DNA of 64,000 nt from Diphasiastrum complanatum (lineage: Eukaryota; Streptophyta; Lycopodiopsida; Lycopodiales; Lycopodiaceae): assembly GCA_029204225.1 (NCBI GenBank), contig CM055093.1, positions 22,065,436 through 22,129,435 of the forward strand, given 5' to 3'. This document shows, in pieces, positions 24,965 to 36,955 of this stretch. A program made the translations under genes and the position numbers. Position 1 is the stretch's first letter. Each line of letters starts with the position of its first letter. Under the pieces are notes generated by a model. That model made no database searches. It saw only the letters and a program-made list of their open reading frames with translations, and had not been told where the DNA came from.

Positions 24965-24996
<32 letters not shown>
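24965..24996. repeat. (CT)n microsatellite
   Basis: (TC)16 run in a generally pyrimidine-rich 24.7-25.2 kb segment. Nothing else is recognised between 24672 and 25264. Confidence 0.95.
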
Positions 24997-24999
<3 letters not shown>

Positions 25000-25264
25000 G
25001 TTCCTAAACTTCCAAAATGTCGACTTCTCTTTATCGCGGTTTTACAATGTTGATTTAAAAATAAAACCCTAACCCTAACTAAAAAAAATCAAGATGTCTC
25101 TCTCTCTTCCAAACCCCCCCCTCCCCCCTTTCTGCCACCTTTATCTCCACGACCTCTCTTTATCTCTCTTCTCCAATGTTCCTAAACTTCCGTAAAATCA
25201 GTTTTTAAATTTTTACAAAGGAAATGGTGATGCCTCACAGAACGTAATCTGTGGGGCAAATTTT

Positions 25265-25545
25265 TTTTTGACAAGTTTTTTTTTATAGGCACCTTTCGGA
25301 CACCGGAAGGTGCACGTAAAATTTCTTACGTTTTCTACATGCACCTTCCGCTTGGAAGGTGAGTGTAAAAAAAAAATTACGTCAAAAAAAAAAGAAAAAA
25401 AAAATGTAAAAACGGAATTCACGGCAGGGAAGGGCCGGCTCCTCGGCCCTTCCGCCCGCGGAAGACTGTGTGCCCTCGGCCCTCCGCCCTCGGGCGCACA
25501 GTCTTCTGGGGCGGAAGGGCCTCGGAGCAGGACCTTCCCCCCTCC
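25265..25545. repeat. GC-rich fold-back with ~40-bp arms
   Basis: GGCCCTTCCGCCC...GAAGACTGTGTGCCC near 25455-25485 is mirrored by GGGCGCACAGTCTTC...GGGGCGGAAGGGCC at about 25493-25527, around a ~16-base loop. Flanking CTCC/GGAG and CCTTCC words extend the match. A second palindrome (CACCTTCCGC/GGAAGGTG) lies at about 25290-25362. Both are embedded in A/T homopolymers. It looks like a mobile fold-back, but no family is assigned. Confidence 0.65.
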
Positions 25546-25734
25546 CATTTCCATAATGTTGACCACTCATGCAGGTTTTGACCTCAAAAAATTGCCAGCT
25601 GCGGGTCATTAAAATTTTAAGGCACACATGGTGCAAACAAAAAGCACTAAATCTGTTTTTCATTTTTATTTAAATTAGGGCACACATGGCTCAATGAAAA
25701 AGCACCACTCTCTTCTTCTCCACAAGGAGCATAG
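25546..25734. other. Short spacer
   Basis: Nothing recognised. Confidence 0.4.
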
Positions 25735-25784
25735 TCTCTCTCTCTCTCTCTCTCTCTCTCATTTCCATCTCTCTCTCTCTCATT

Positions 25785-25822
<38 letters not shown>
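25735..25822. repeat. Compound (TC)n with ATTTCCA spacers
   Basis: Three (TC)n blocks separated by ATTTCCA, followed by TTTCATTTCCAG. The regular spacer suggests higher-order duplication of a (TC)n-ATTTCCA unit. Confidence 0.9.
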
Positions 25823-25824
<2 letters not shown>

Positions 25825-27330
25825 ATTTCCAGATTGGAGGCTACATTCTGCTTTTCTATTGCTAGCTACTACTAGGATCGCTAATGATTCAGTATTCCCG
25901 AACAATAGCAACAGCCTTGGCGCTATCTTTTTTTTTTTGTTGTTATGCTGTCCTTTGTCTGACATCTCTCCTGCTACGACTTCCAAGGCGAAGGTACTGA
26001 TTCGGTGTCTTTTCAGAGCGGGCCACACATCAAGAGATTAAACTTCTTTTGAGTTATAGCTTACGAGCTCACGTGAAGCTGATCGCGGCCTTTGAGAATT
26101 CATATCTTTTACGAGCATGAATATTTTAGATCTGGATCAGCCTTGAGATGTCGTAGTCTGTGAAGTAAGAGAGCAGTGATTTGTGTGTGTGGAGCACATG
26201 ATTTGTGCTTTGCATTCTTTTTTCTTTTTTTTTTCTGGTGCAGTCATTGACTCATTTGGTTCAGATCTGGAGTTTGTAATGCTATCTTGAATCTTTTGGG
26301 AGACAGCGAACATATTCTGCAATATTTAAGTTTCTGTAGCTAACGAAGCATGCGGCTGTTTAAAACTCGCTACGTCGTTTTCATGGAGTTGCTGCGTTCC
26401 GTACAAAGAGACTTGGGAGTGACGAGCAATCGAGTTGGAAATTTAAAGATGGTACGATACTTTGTGCCATTGCCCGATCTGATATGCCAACGACTTGTTT
26501 TTGCATCTATTAGTTGGATCTGAAGCACGAAGCAGGAAGAATCAGTTGCTCTGAAGAGGGAAATCTGGTAAATGGAGGGAGGTTGAACGTTGAAGTAGAG
26601 ATAGTTTGGATTTGTGAAGATTGATCATTGATCGAGAGATGCATTCAACATTCAGGGATTGCAGATAAACACAGGTTTGTGACGGTGGAGGATGCGTATG
26701 GTAGATGGAAAGTAGAAAATCTTATACTGTCAAAGCTCGACTATTAATGTCGGAGATACTAGAAGATTTCGATACAATTGGAACCTCAAATGGTTTAAGC
26801 TGTCATTTTATCCTTGCGGAACTTTCAAATAAACCGCAAATACTAATTCACGCAATAACCGATGAATCAGTCACCCGCGTGTTGCGCATAATGACATGGT
26901 TATGAATCTGGGAGCTAATCAAAGCTTGACCAGTGTTTACAGGTCAGTTTTCTCGAAGGGTAGATATGCGAGTTACAGAACATTTTTCTGGGTACAAACA
27001 ACTGGCTACTATTCGGGATCATATTGTCTGTGAATGAAATTGCTTCCATGCAGATGCTTCTTGGCACCAGCTTCAAATATTCCGGCTTTAAACGAAGATT
27101 TTCAGAGTATCAGGATATTCGGTTGCAGACAAGTATGGGACCAGCAGTTGGAAATAAAGAGCGAGTGGAAGTGTAAGCAGATCATGGGATTTTAGTTTCT
27201 TGAAGATGTACAAAGACGTCATCCTATTACATGCGCTGCGATTGAAATCTCGCTGTCTGGCTGTAAGTCAAAGAACATGGTGCTTGAAAAAGGGCCAAGA
27301 TCTAGCTAAGCTTCGTTTTGCTTCATAACA
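25823..27330 (+). other. 5' flank and probable 5' UTR of the receptor kinase gene
   Basis: No coding sequence is supported. This region should contain the promoter and 5' UTR of the gene starting at 27331, possibly with a UTR intron. No unambiguous TATA box or transcription start can be placed from sequence alone. Confidence 0.35.
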
Positions 27331-30300
27331 ATGAGGTGCGGCGGGTCTACCTGGAAGAAAGGATTGCTCATCACCGCGTTTGTGCTCATCGTATTTACAG
27401 TGGGAGCCATTAATTTCAGTAAGATTTTGAACATCCCCCGCAGTCGTTGGAAACGATTATTAGGCACGCTGTTCAGGCAAAGTGCATAATGGCCGATAGT
27501 ACCATAGCAATGAAAATGTTCGATCCCAGCTAAGCGTCACATTTGGCATCACTCTTTCAACTTAGCCTATTCATTGCTTCTAGCCTTCACTTTCTGTTTG
27601 GCATTTTTCTAAAAGGGAAAAAATTAGAACACAGGAGAGTACAGATACTTAAAGAGATAACAAAATTTAGATGCCTCACTGTTGGTACTTCATTCGTCTA
27701 TATGCATCATTAGCCTTCATAAGCTGTGTTTTCCCTCATCAGAAGTCTCTTCTTGATGTGAGAATCCATCCCTTGCCATGAACACCTACGATAACAGGTC
27801 CACAAATAAGTGCCATCTCGTCCTCCAATAAGTGTGGTGAATACTGCCTTTCCTCTAGTTGAGGTTTGGAGTTCACTCCAACCGGCCTAAAAACTGAGGA
27901 CTCACAAGAGAAAGGGAAATAACTTTCTTCCATTTTGGCAAATTTTTAGATGAGTTGGACAATCACATTCCAATCCCTCTGGAGTAAAGTAATCAAACCT
28001 TGAATTGAACCTGACAGGTGATTTCTGTAATTTGAGAGGACGTCCAAAGCTTCTCTATTGAGGCTGCTCATTTTTACTTTTAGTTTGCTACAGGCGTGAC
28101 ACTGTTGCAACATATTTTTAAGCTTTTCAGAGATCTCAAAATCTTGCATGTTGTATTGTGAAAATTAATGATTTCAAAGGTCTTGTGATGCAGATAATTT
28201 TGAAATATACAAAGGCTTGAAAGAAGACTTGGCCTTCGGTAGATCTTCCAATGCTAACGAGTCGCTGGCTGCTACGCCATCAATATGGGCTATCGCACTT
28301 GGTTCCAATCTCACTTGGAAGCTGACTGTCACCATTCTCAATGCCAAACGCTTTATATCATCACGGGTGTGGCTATCTATACGTTCATTGCATCCCATAA
28401 ACGCTTTTGCTCATATCCTGCATTTATGTTCAGCTCTACGATTACAAATCCTTCACTCTCTTCAGCATACAGCAGCTTCTCAACTTAGGGATACTAACTC
28501 TACATTAGTGCCTAGCACTGCTGTTGTAACTGGTCCTTACAGCCACTCGTCTGCTTTGTCACAAACTAGGTTTCCTAGCAAGCTTATTTCCTTGATCAAA
28601 TCCCCTATTCCTGCATCTGAGACTATTCAACCATTGATATCAACTACGCTTTTATTGTCTCCTGCCAATTCTTCACCTCAGAAATTCAAGGTTCCCTTTT
28701 CTTCTCCATCTCCATCTACAATGGGTCTATCACCATCGCCTCCTACATTTCCTGCACCCGTGTCATCTTCTTTACCTCCTGACCAGACTCCAGAAGGTCC
28801 TAGCTCATCAGCATCTCCTCCAAAACCAGAGACTTCTGCAATACCACCTTACTTATCTCCTCCATCTATATCCCCCCTGTTATTTACACCCTTACTGGAA
28901 TCACCTCGAAAACCATCTCAGCATGCTTTCGGAGATCCTTTTTCACCCTTTCCTTATCCTTCACTAGCACCTCTCAAAGAAGGTGGGATGTTAGCTCCTC
29001 CGGTTGCACATTCATCTGATCAAATTCTGAGCCCTGCTGATGTCCATCCCCCTCCTAAAGAAGTGCGGTCATCTTTGAATAGTCCAGCCTTTTCCAAAAC
29101 AGAGTCTCCCAGTACATCTTCCAGTTTTCCACCAGCTCTTGCCCCAGTCCTGGCTCCTAGGAGGCCCCCATCTTTCTCCTTTTCATCCTTAGCTTCTCCT
29201 GGTTCCTTTCCCCCTGTTCTGTCAAGTGCTCCAGCAATTGAAAATGGACATGCAACTTATTCAATGAGTAGTCCCGTTCTACCCAGTTCCCAGCCACTTT
29301 CTCCTCTTCAAGCACCTTTATCTCTCAGCATTCCAAGTCTATCATCTAAGCCTCCAGATTCATCCCCGTTCTTGTCTTTTGCTTCCCCATCATCATCTCC
29401 CAGTACTGTTCCACCCACCTTTTCACCCGCTCATGGATTGGATGATGCAACCATGCCTCCTAAACAGGCAATGTCGTCCTTGTCGAGCCCAAGTTCGTTG
29501 ATAAATGCTTTGGCTCCTCAGCAAGCAACTTCAGCTGAGGCCAGCCTAAAATCCCCTATATCACAGGCAGTTGCATCAGTTATGGCACCTACAGGTGTGT
29601 CATCTGATTCTCCACAATCCTCAAACATCATCATTCCCTTCACTCAGTCTCCTTCACCTGCCCCTGCAAGAAAAGATGTCAGCACACCTTCCCAACTTGC
29701 AAAAGCAAACTCCCCTCCCAACAGTCCAGGTTTCCTTGATGTCCAGGCCCCTCGTCAACAAGCTCCTGTATCCGGCTTCCTTCATGCTCAGCCCAGTTCA
29801 CCACCTTTTGAAAATTCATCCCCTCAACAACCATCTTTCTCTGATAGCCCAATTTTCTCGACACCTTCTCTACCACTTGCTCCTACAGTGACACCTTCCT
29901 CTTTTCCCTTTTCTCGTTCACCTTTATTAGCTCCTGCTTCAGATTTTGAAAATTCACCTATCCCACAAGCAAGTTTTTCTTTGGGCAGTCCTCCTTCACA
30001 AAAACCAGCAGCACCAGACTCGGGCTCACCACCACTTCTAGCAAATGCTCCAAGTTTCCTACATTCGACGCCTCCACCAGAAATTGCAATAGAAAGCACA
30101 AGTCCAACTCCTTTGCATGCACCTTCAGCCCTACATACTCCAGCATTCTCATCAACTTCCTCACCAATAGTTGCTGAAGGACCGGCACTACAAGACTCTG
30201 GCTCATCACCATTTCAAGCACCCTCAATTTCAAATGCTCCAAATTTCCTCCATTCAACGCCTCCACCAGAAATTGCAATAGAAAGCACAAGTCCAACTTC

Positions 30301-33300
30301 TTTGCATGCACCTTCATCCCTACCTACTCCCAGCAACCCTCTAGCAATCTCATCACCTTCCTCACCACAAACAGTTGCTCAAGGACCAGCATCACAAGGC
30401 TCAGGCTCACCACCATTTCAAGCACCCTCAATTTCAAATGCTCCAAGTTTCCTCCATTCGACACCTCCACCAGAAATTGCAATAGAAAGCAAAAGTCCAA
30501 CTCCTTTGCAAGCACCTTCATCCCTACCTACTCCCAGCAGTCCTCAAGCATTCTCATCAACTTCCTCACCACTAACAGTGGCTCAAGGACCGGCATCACA
30601 AGGCTCAGGCTCACCACCATTTCAAGCACCCTCAATTTCAAATGCTCCAAGTTTCCTCCATTCGATGCCTTCACCAGAAATTGCAATAGAAAGCACAAGT
30701 CTAACTCCTTTGCATGCACCTTCATCCCTACCTACTCCCAGCAATCCTCAAGCATTCTCATCAACTTCCTCACCACCAACAGTGGCTCAAGGACCGGCAT
30801 CACAAGGCTCAGGCTCACCACCATTTCAAGCACCCTCAATTTCAAATGCTCCAAGTTTCCTCCATTCGATGCCTCCACCAGAAATTGCAATAGAAAGCAC
30901 AAGTCCAACTCCTTTGCATGCACCTTCATCCCTACCTACTCCCAGCAATCCTCAAGCATTCTCATCAACTTCCTCACCACCAACAGTGATGCAAGGACCG
31001 GCATCACAAGGCTCGGGCTCATTTCAAGCGCCCTCAATTTCAAGTGCTCCAAGTTTCTTCCATTCAACACCTCCACCAGAAGTTGCAACTCAAAGCATAA
31101 GTCCAACTCCTCTGCATGCACCTTCATCCCTGCCTAGTCCTGGAAATCCTCAAGCATTCTCATCAACTTCCTCACCAATAGTTGCTGAAGGACCGGCACT
31201 ACAAGATTCACCAGTTCAAGCACCCTCAATTATAAATGCTCCAAATTTCTTCCACTCAACGCCTCCACCAGAGCTTGCAACAAAAAGTACAAGTCCAACT
31301 CCTTTGGAAACGCCTTCATCGCTGTCTAGTCCTAGCAATCCTCAAACATTATCATCAACTTCCTCGCCAACAGTTGCTCCAGCTTCAAGACAAACAAGTT
31401 ATCCTGCAACATCCAAAAACTTTCCTTTTCCGATACATCATACTCCATCAGCAGCTCCCAGAACAAACCATATATACCCCCCTTCTCAACAAGCACCTGT
31501 ATATGCGGCAAGTCCAAACAACTTCCATTCACAGGCCCCTTCTTCAGCGCCAAAACCATTAGTTGTACTTGCTCCACTTCAAGCATCTATACATTTCTTA
31601 CCACCATCCCCATTGCTCTCAAGTGTGTCTTCACCTTCTACTCAACCATCATCACCGGCATCCACTGTGTCCATGTCACCTTCTTTGTCAGTTATAGAAA
31701 AGCATGCTCCGGCACCCTTGCAGCCACCTGTAATGAATCCTGTACCTCCACCACATACAGTACCACAACCATTACTGGCTCCTCTACCTTCTATGCCTCA
31801 AAATCCAGTTCATCCACCTCTACTTGGTAGACCAAGTCCTTTGCCTTCAATTGTACTTTCGCCTGTAGCTGCACCTGGATCGCCGAAATTTGATCGTAGT
31901 TCAGGACCTTCATCCCCGCTTTCACTTGGAAGACATGCACATTCTCCTCCTAATGTTCCTCCAACTCTTGAAGCATCATCACCAGTTCTCAGTCGTGACA
32001 CCAACAATGAACTTGCACCAGCTTCAACATCACACCATTCAATGTCACCGACAACAGGGCTACATTCCATGCCTCCGGAGACCAGCAATGAACTTGCACC
32101 AGCTTCAACATCACGCAGCTCAATGTCACCGCCAACAGGGCTGCATTCTATGCCTCCAGAGCAACTAAGGAAACCTCTTCAGCCAGGTATAATTCCTCAT
32201 TGCTTCCAACCTGAAGCACTGCTTGAGGGTGGGTGACTTAAACTCTTACTCAACCAGTCAGCGCTTAATCAATTAACTAACATTGCAAAGTGCCATCTTT
32301 TGTGCAAGAAACTTTGCAAGATTATTCAGTAATAGTACAGCAGAATGTTGGTCTTTGAATCACTGCAGATCTAAATCACAATTCTCAACAAGGCAACAAT
32401 CGTTACAATTTGGATTTGAAAGAGAGTATAACTGAATCTGATACAAATGAAACAGCCAATTTGAATAGTCCATAACAGATATAATACTCAACAGATAACA
32501 ATGCTGTTCGTTCAAAAGTACGATTTTGGTGCATCTTGAAGAATGTTAACAAGATCAGATTAATGAGCCAGGTATTGAGAAAATCTAAGAAAGTTGATGG
32601 GGTTTTTTGTATGATTGTACTCTTGTGTGTTGCTGCAGCACCTTCCGTTGCACCTACAGCCCCAGTCCAAGTAAATTCAACAGCTTCATCCCATTCTTCT
32701 AAAGCTGATAGTGGGCATCATGTGCCAGCAATGCCACCGACGATGATATATTTCCCTCCTCCACCAAACTCTGGTAAGAGTTTCTTAGTTGCTTGTACAC
32801 AACATGTCCCTCTAAAATTGGCACTATCAAATGCTAGATAAGAGTAGTGGCCCTTATGTGTACCCTTTGAACCTTAAGCTTTTGTATCATTGTATTTTTA
32901 CTTCTAGAGTAGCATAGTATTCACATGATTTTGGATCATGAAAAGCATTCAAAAAGCTTCACTGTTTTCCATGTAAACAGAATGCCAACAGATGTGTACA
33001 GATCCATACACTTCCACACCTGGCTCACCATGTGGTTGTGTAATACCAATGCTAGTGGGCCTTGAGCTTAGCACAACTCTCTATTCCCTTTTTCCTCTGG
33101 TTTCAGAGCTTGCCCAAGAGCTTGCTGCAGGGACATTCCTTTCTCAAAGCCAGGTCCGGATTATGGGGGCTAACACCGTCAGTGACAATGTGGATAAGAC
33201 AGAGGTCAAGGCAGACTTGGTACCTCTAGCCCTATCCTTCGATCATAGAACGGCACTCAGTATAGCACAAAGATTTTGGTCACATCAAGTATTCATCAAT

Positions 33301-36010
33301 GAAACGCTTTTTGGAAACTATTCTCTGTTATATATCCAATACCCAGGTACCTATCCGACTTAGTCTTTCAATGATATTAGTCAGTGTCAAGCACACTGGA
33401 CAATCTTCTGCTAGTTCATTCTCACTTTACTGGTATTGATTCTCCTAGAGCTGACATAATTTTTGACTTCATGTTCAGGTCTACCTCCATCTCCTCCCTC
33501 GCGAGATTCAGTAGGACCTGACAGTGGAATTTTAAATGGAGGAAATCAAGCATCTATTGCCCAACCATTGAGTGTCGATATAGCAAAGAGTCATTCCAGG
33601 TTGAGTGGTGGAACTATAGCTATCATTGCATTATCTTCCATCATAGCAGCTGTTATCTTTGTAGGAGTCACATGGATTTTCATTCTTCGATTCAGCCAAT
33701 ACAGGCAGCCTCCTGCTATGATCAAACCTGCAACAGGTTCTTCCACAACAAAAAGATCAGGTTGATCTATACCTTAAACCTTTTACTTTCCCATTCGAGA
33801 AAGAATTTTCCCTCTAGAGCTTGTGTAATCAGCATTTGAATTTTCTCTGGTCCTTGTGTGTTACATAAATGTCCGTATGTAAAATTGTCAACCCTTCCGA
33901 TAATTAAAATAATAACTAAATTCATCTAATAACCCTTTTCTCAACTATGAATGTTTTGAATTCAGGTGGAGGCTCTGTTCGATCTAGCAGCTTGGGGGGT
34001 TCAGAATCAATGTCTTCTGCATCAGGTCTTACAGCATGCAGTGCATCTTCTAAAACATTCACTCTTGCTGAGCTAGAAAACGCAACCAAAAATTTTAGAC
34101 CTGAACGCGTTATTGGTGAAGGAGGATTTGGTCGAGTTTATTGGGGGACTTTGGAAGATGGGACTAAAGTGGCAGTCAAAGTGCTGACCAGAGATGACCA
34201 ACAAGGAGTACGTGAATTTGCTGCTGAAGTGGAGATGCTTAGTCGTTTACATCATCGTAATTTGGTGAAGCTGTTAGGAATCTGTACCGAAGAAAATGTA
34301 CGCTGTTTAGTGTATGAGCTCATACCCAATGGAAGTGTTGAGTTTCACCTGCACGGTGGGTGCTCATCTTTATTTTCCATTTTTTGCAAGACAGAAAGAA
34401 ACTTGACTACACGTGTATTGCTTGCCAATAATAGCAAGCAATTTTTTGCTTTCGCTGATAAGCTTTCTCACTCCCGTGAAAATGTTTTTGCTTACCTTGT
34501 AAAGCCATAACTGTGCACTTTCATACATTGCAATCTTCTAAGTACAAATTTACGAATTTATGTGAACTCTGCCACAAGGATAGAAAATGAGGCAGCAATT
34601 CTAGTTTAAAGACCAACATCCTTTAGCATGAAATGCTACATTATGTTAGTGAGTTACTTGGTTTTCTTCTGAATTTATTTGCAATATTTAAAGTAATAAA
34701 CAATGCAGTTAACTTTTGTATGCGAAGCTACAAAGTGGAAGACTTTTCTGTTGCGATGACTTTAGTATGGAACTTACAAATCTTTCAGGTGATTACGAAA
34801 GACCAGCATCCTTGAACTGGGAAGTTCGACTAAAAATTGCGCTTGGGTCGGCTAGAGGTCTAGCATATCTTCATGAGGACTCTATTCCACGAGTTATCCA
34901 TCGCGACTTCAAATCAAGCAACATCTTATTGGAAGATGACTTTAATCCAAAAGTTTCTGACTTTGGTTTAGCAAAAGCAGCGTCCGAAGAAATGGGTGGG
35001 CATGTTTCCACACGAGTCATGGGTACTTTCGGGTGAGACATCCTACTGATCCAGAGTTCAATAGCCATGAGATATTTAAGCTATTTCTTATTCAAAATTC
35101 ACAACTTTCAAGAGTAAGCTGGAGAGTGTTTTATATATGCCTTAAAAAAAAGATACACTGTATGTCCTTGCTGCTTAGACCTGCTGCTTTTGGTGTAGAT
35201 GTTGATTAGATCTAGAGTTTGATTCTTTCATTGCCATGCACTTGTCTTGCCAAGTTACTAATCAAAGGGACTCATTTCAGGTACGTAGCTCCTGAGTATG
35301 CTATGACAGGACACCTCCTAGTGAAAAGTGATGTCTACAGCTATGGTGTTGTACTTCTTGAGCTTCTTTCAGGCCGTAAACCTGTGGATATGTCACGACC
35401 ATCTGGAGAAGAGAATCTTGTTACTTGGGCTCGACCTTTGCTCAGAAGCAAAGAGGGTTTGATGAAACTGGTAGATCCAGTTCTTGGAGATGATTTTCCA
35501 CTTGATAATCTTGTAAAAGTAGCAGCCATAGCTTCCATGTGCGTTCACCCAGAGGTATCTAATAGGCCATTCATGGGGGAAGTTGTCCAGGCTCTTAAGT
35601 TAGTATACAATGATTCAGAAGCAAGTGATGGAGCTCTATCCAGAAATGATAGTATTGGTGGGGAATCTTCATTGAGAAACAGTGATTCAAAATTGAGTCT
35701 CGGGCAGGTTCTGAGAAGCAATTCTATGTATTTACCAGATGCTACTTCCTTTATTACTGTTGATTATGACTCGGGATCTCTTGAGGACATTAGAACGCCT
35801 GTCTCAGCCTCCGGGACTTTGTCGAACTCAGGCAGATTCATTAGGCAATCATCAGGATCTTTCGAGAGGCATAACAGCTCAGGTCCATTAACGACAGTAA
35901 GATCTAATCTAGCTTGGTACAGGATCCGACATCACGGAGGGGGCACCCTAAGCGAGCACGGATTGGGTATGCAACATGCTGACAAACACTACACAGACAT
36001 ATGGCCATAA
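27331..36010 (+). CDS. ALE2-like receptor-like kinase with giant Pro-rich ectodomain (8 exons, 2,075 aa)
   Basis: Exons: 27331-27418, 28194-32186, 32639-32773, 32981-33346, 33479-33760, 33966-34355, 34789-35032, 35281-36010. All introns are GT-AG and phases agree throughout (6,228 nt). An in-frame TAA at 27307 fixes the ATG. Residues 11-29 are a hydrophobic signal peptide. About 100-1405 is Pro/Ser/Ala-rich with many SP/AP/TP pairs, suggesting arabinogalactan-type O-glycosylation. 1406-1530 is the conserved ALE2-family ectodomain (C1407, C1411, C1423, C1425, then [21 protein letters not shown]). The membrane segment is about 1572-1597. The kinase has GEGGFGRV (1672), Lys1693, HRDFKSSN (1789, RD type), DFG (1809) and APE (1836). 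A Ser-rich tail of about 130 residues follows. The family acts at the plasma membrane in epidermal and surface-development signalling in Arabidopsis; the role here is inferred. Known relatives are roughly 700-1,100 aa, so the size is exceptional. The weakest part is residues 30-100. Confidence 0.9.
30056..31385 (+). repeat. Seven tandem ~204-bp (68-aa) repeats in exon 2 of the kinase gene
   Basis: Units start at Phe codons 30056, 30245, 30449, 30653, 30857, 31055 and 31247 (residues about 651-1080). Each begins F(L/F)HSTPPPE and contains [19 protein letters not shown] and [10 protein letters not shown]. Units 2-4 are exactly 204 bp. Unit 1 is 63 residues, unit 5 is 66, unit 6 is 64 and unit 7 is incomplete. 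Units 3, 4 and 5 are almost identical in DNA, which points to recent expansion. All length changes keep the frame. Confidence 0.95.
32006..32167 (+). repeat. 81-bp (27-aa) duplication at the end of exon 2
   Basis: Two adjacent units beginning NELAPASTS and ending GLHSMPPE, at 32006 and 32087, differ by a few substitutions. The duplication is in frame within the Pro-rich domain just before the exon 2 donor (32187). Confidence 0.9.
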
Positions 36011-36404
36011 GGCTTCAAGCAACAATTCTTTGTATTCAAGCCCAGAAAGCTCTTTATTTCGCTCCACAAGATCAGTGCTCATGCTATTAGAAGACAATAG
36101 CAAATGTTGAGCCTTGCCCACAGAATAAGTGACCTGTTGGTTAAAAGTTCCTCCTGAAATTTTGGGTTATTCTATTCAGATCAGCCGCAAATATGGATAT
36201 ACAAGATCAAAAAAAGGTCAAGCGTTCCAATTTGCAGCCAGATTGCAACCAACCATATTAAGCCATGCCCAGCACTTGCAGACTAGGTACTTTGTGCCAG
36301 TATCATTCACAGAAGGTGAATATCCTAGAAAAATGTGGGAAAACTTTAAAGAAAATCAGAGTATGGTGTATTCATGATGTTGTACATTACTCTTAATAAT
36401 TATA

Positions 36405-36410
36405 AATAAA
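36405..36410 (+). terminator. Candidate poly(A) signal of the kinase gene
   Basis: AATAAA about 395 bp after the stop codon, in an A/T-rich stretch. It is a plausible near-upstream element, but the cleavage site is not determinable here. Confidence 0.35.
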
Positions 36411-36955
36411 TAAGTGGCCTAACTTGTTGATAGATACTGCATACCTGGCATCACCAATACGATGTACATGAAGAATCAGGTTAACAGCTAAGTTTTGTCT
36501 AAGAATGGTGTGCAAGAACTTAGAAGCTCACAAAATTTACTTGTAAGTTAAATGAATGAGCCCTGCTGTGGGATTGGGTCACAGTTCTGAAAAAATTTCT
36601 GCAACCAGAGCTTGGGTAACCACATAAAGGCTCCTGGAGGCAGATGCCATATTTCATAGTTGTCACTATTCTTTCCAAAAAAAATTCTTATGTAAGACTC
36701 CATTTGGGTTTGACGCAACGAGAGTCATAACTGCAACCCCTCTGCTGTCATCTGCCAGTTGGGGACTTTACATTAATTGTTGATAATGTTCTTAAAATTT
36801 ACTCTAGTGCTTTAAAGAGTCACTTTTAAATTTAGATATGAACCTTAGGCATGATGAGAGCCCTGGAGAAGATATGCATAATTCCAATTGTGCTCTATCT
36901 ATTCTGTTTGAGCTCTCAGTAAGATCGTGTCTCCTTTGATAAGCTGTTTGGACCA
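36411..36955. other. Intergenic DNA, nothing recognised
   Basis: No ORF or repeat boundary supported. Confidence 0.4.

Noticed and set aside
25060-25085. CCCTAACCCTAAC resembling plant telomere repeat, also CCTAAC words at 24.55-24.65 kb
   Set aside because: Only about two units, embedded in other low-complexity sequence. Not evidence for an interstitial telomere array.
28285-28488. Alternative +1 frame ORF within exon 2 of the kinase gene
   Set aside because: The exon 1-exon 2 phase fits the long frame, which continues without a stop to the exon 2 donor. The alternative frame soon stops.
30324-31127. A ladder of 63-65 codon minus-strand ORFs spaced 204 bp apart, opposite the kinase gene
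   Set aside because: They are shadows of the 68-aa coding repeat on the plus strand. Each repeat unit gives the same antisense frame, so they are not genes.
34356-34788. Read-through of the kinase ORF past exon 6 into an intron
   Set aside because: A GTGGGT donor at 34356 and a TTTCAG acceptor before 34789 restore the conserved kinase sequence ([12 protein letters not shown]). The read-through residues match nothing.
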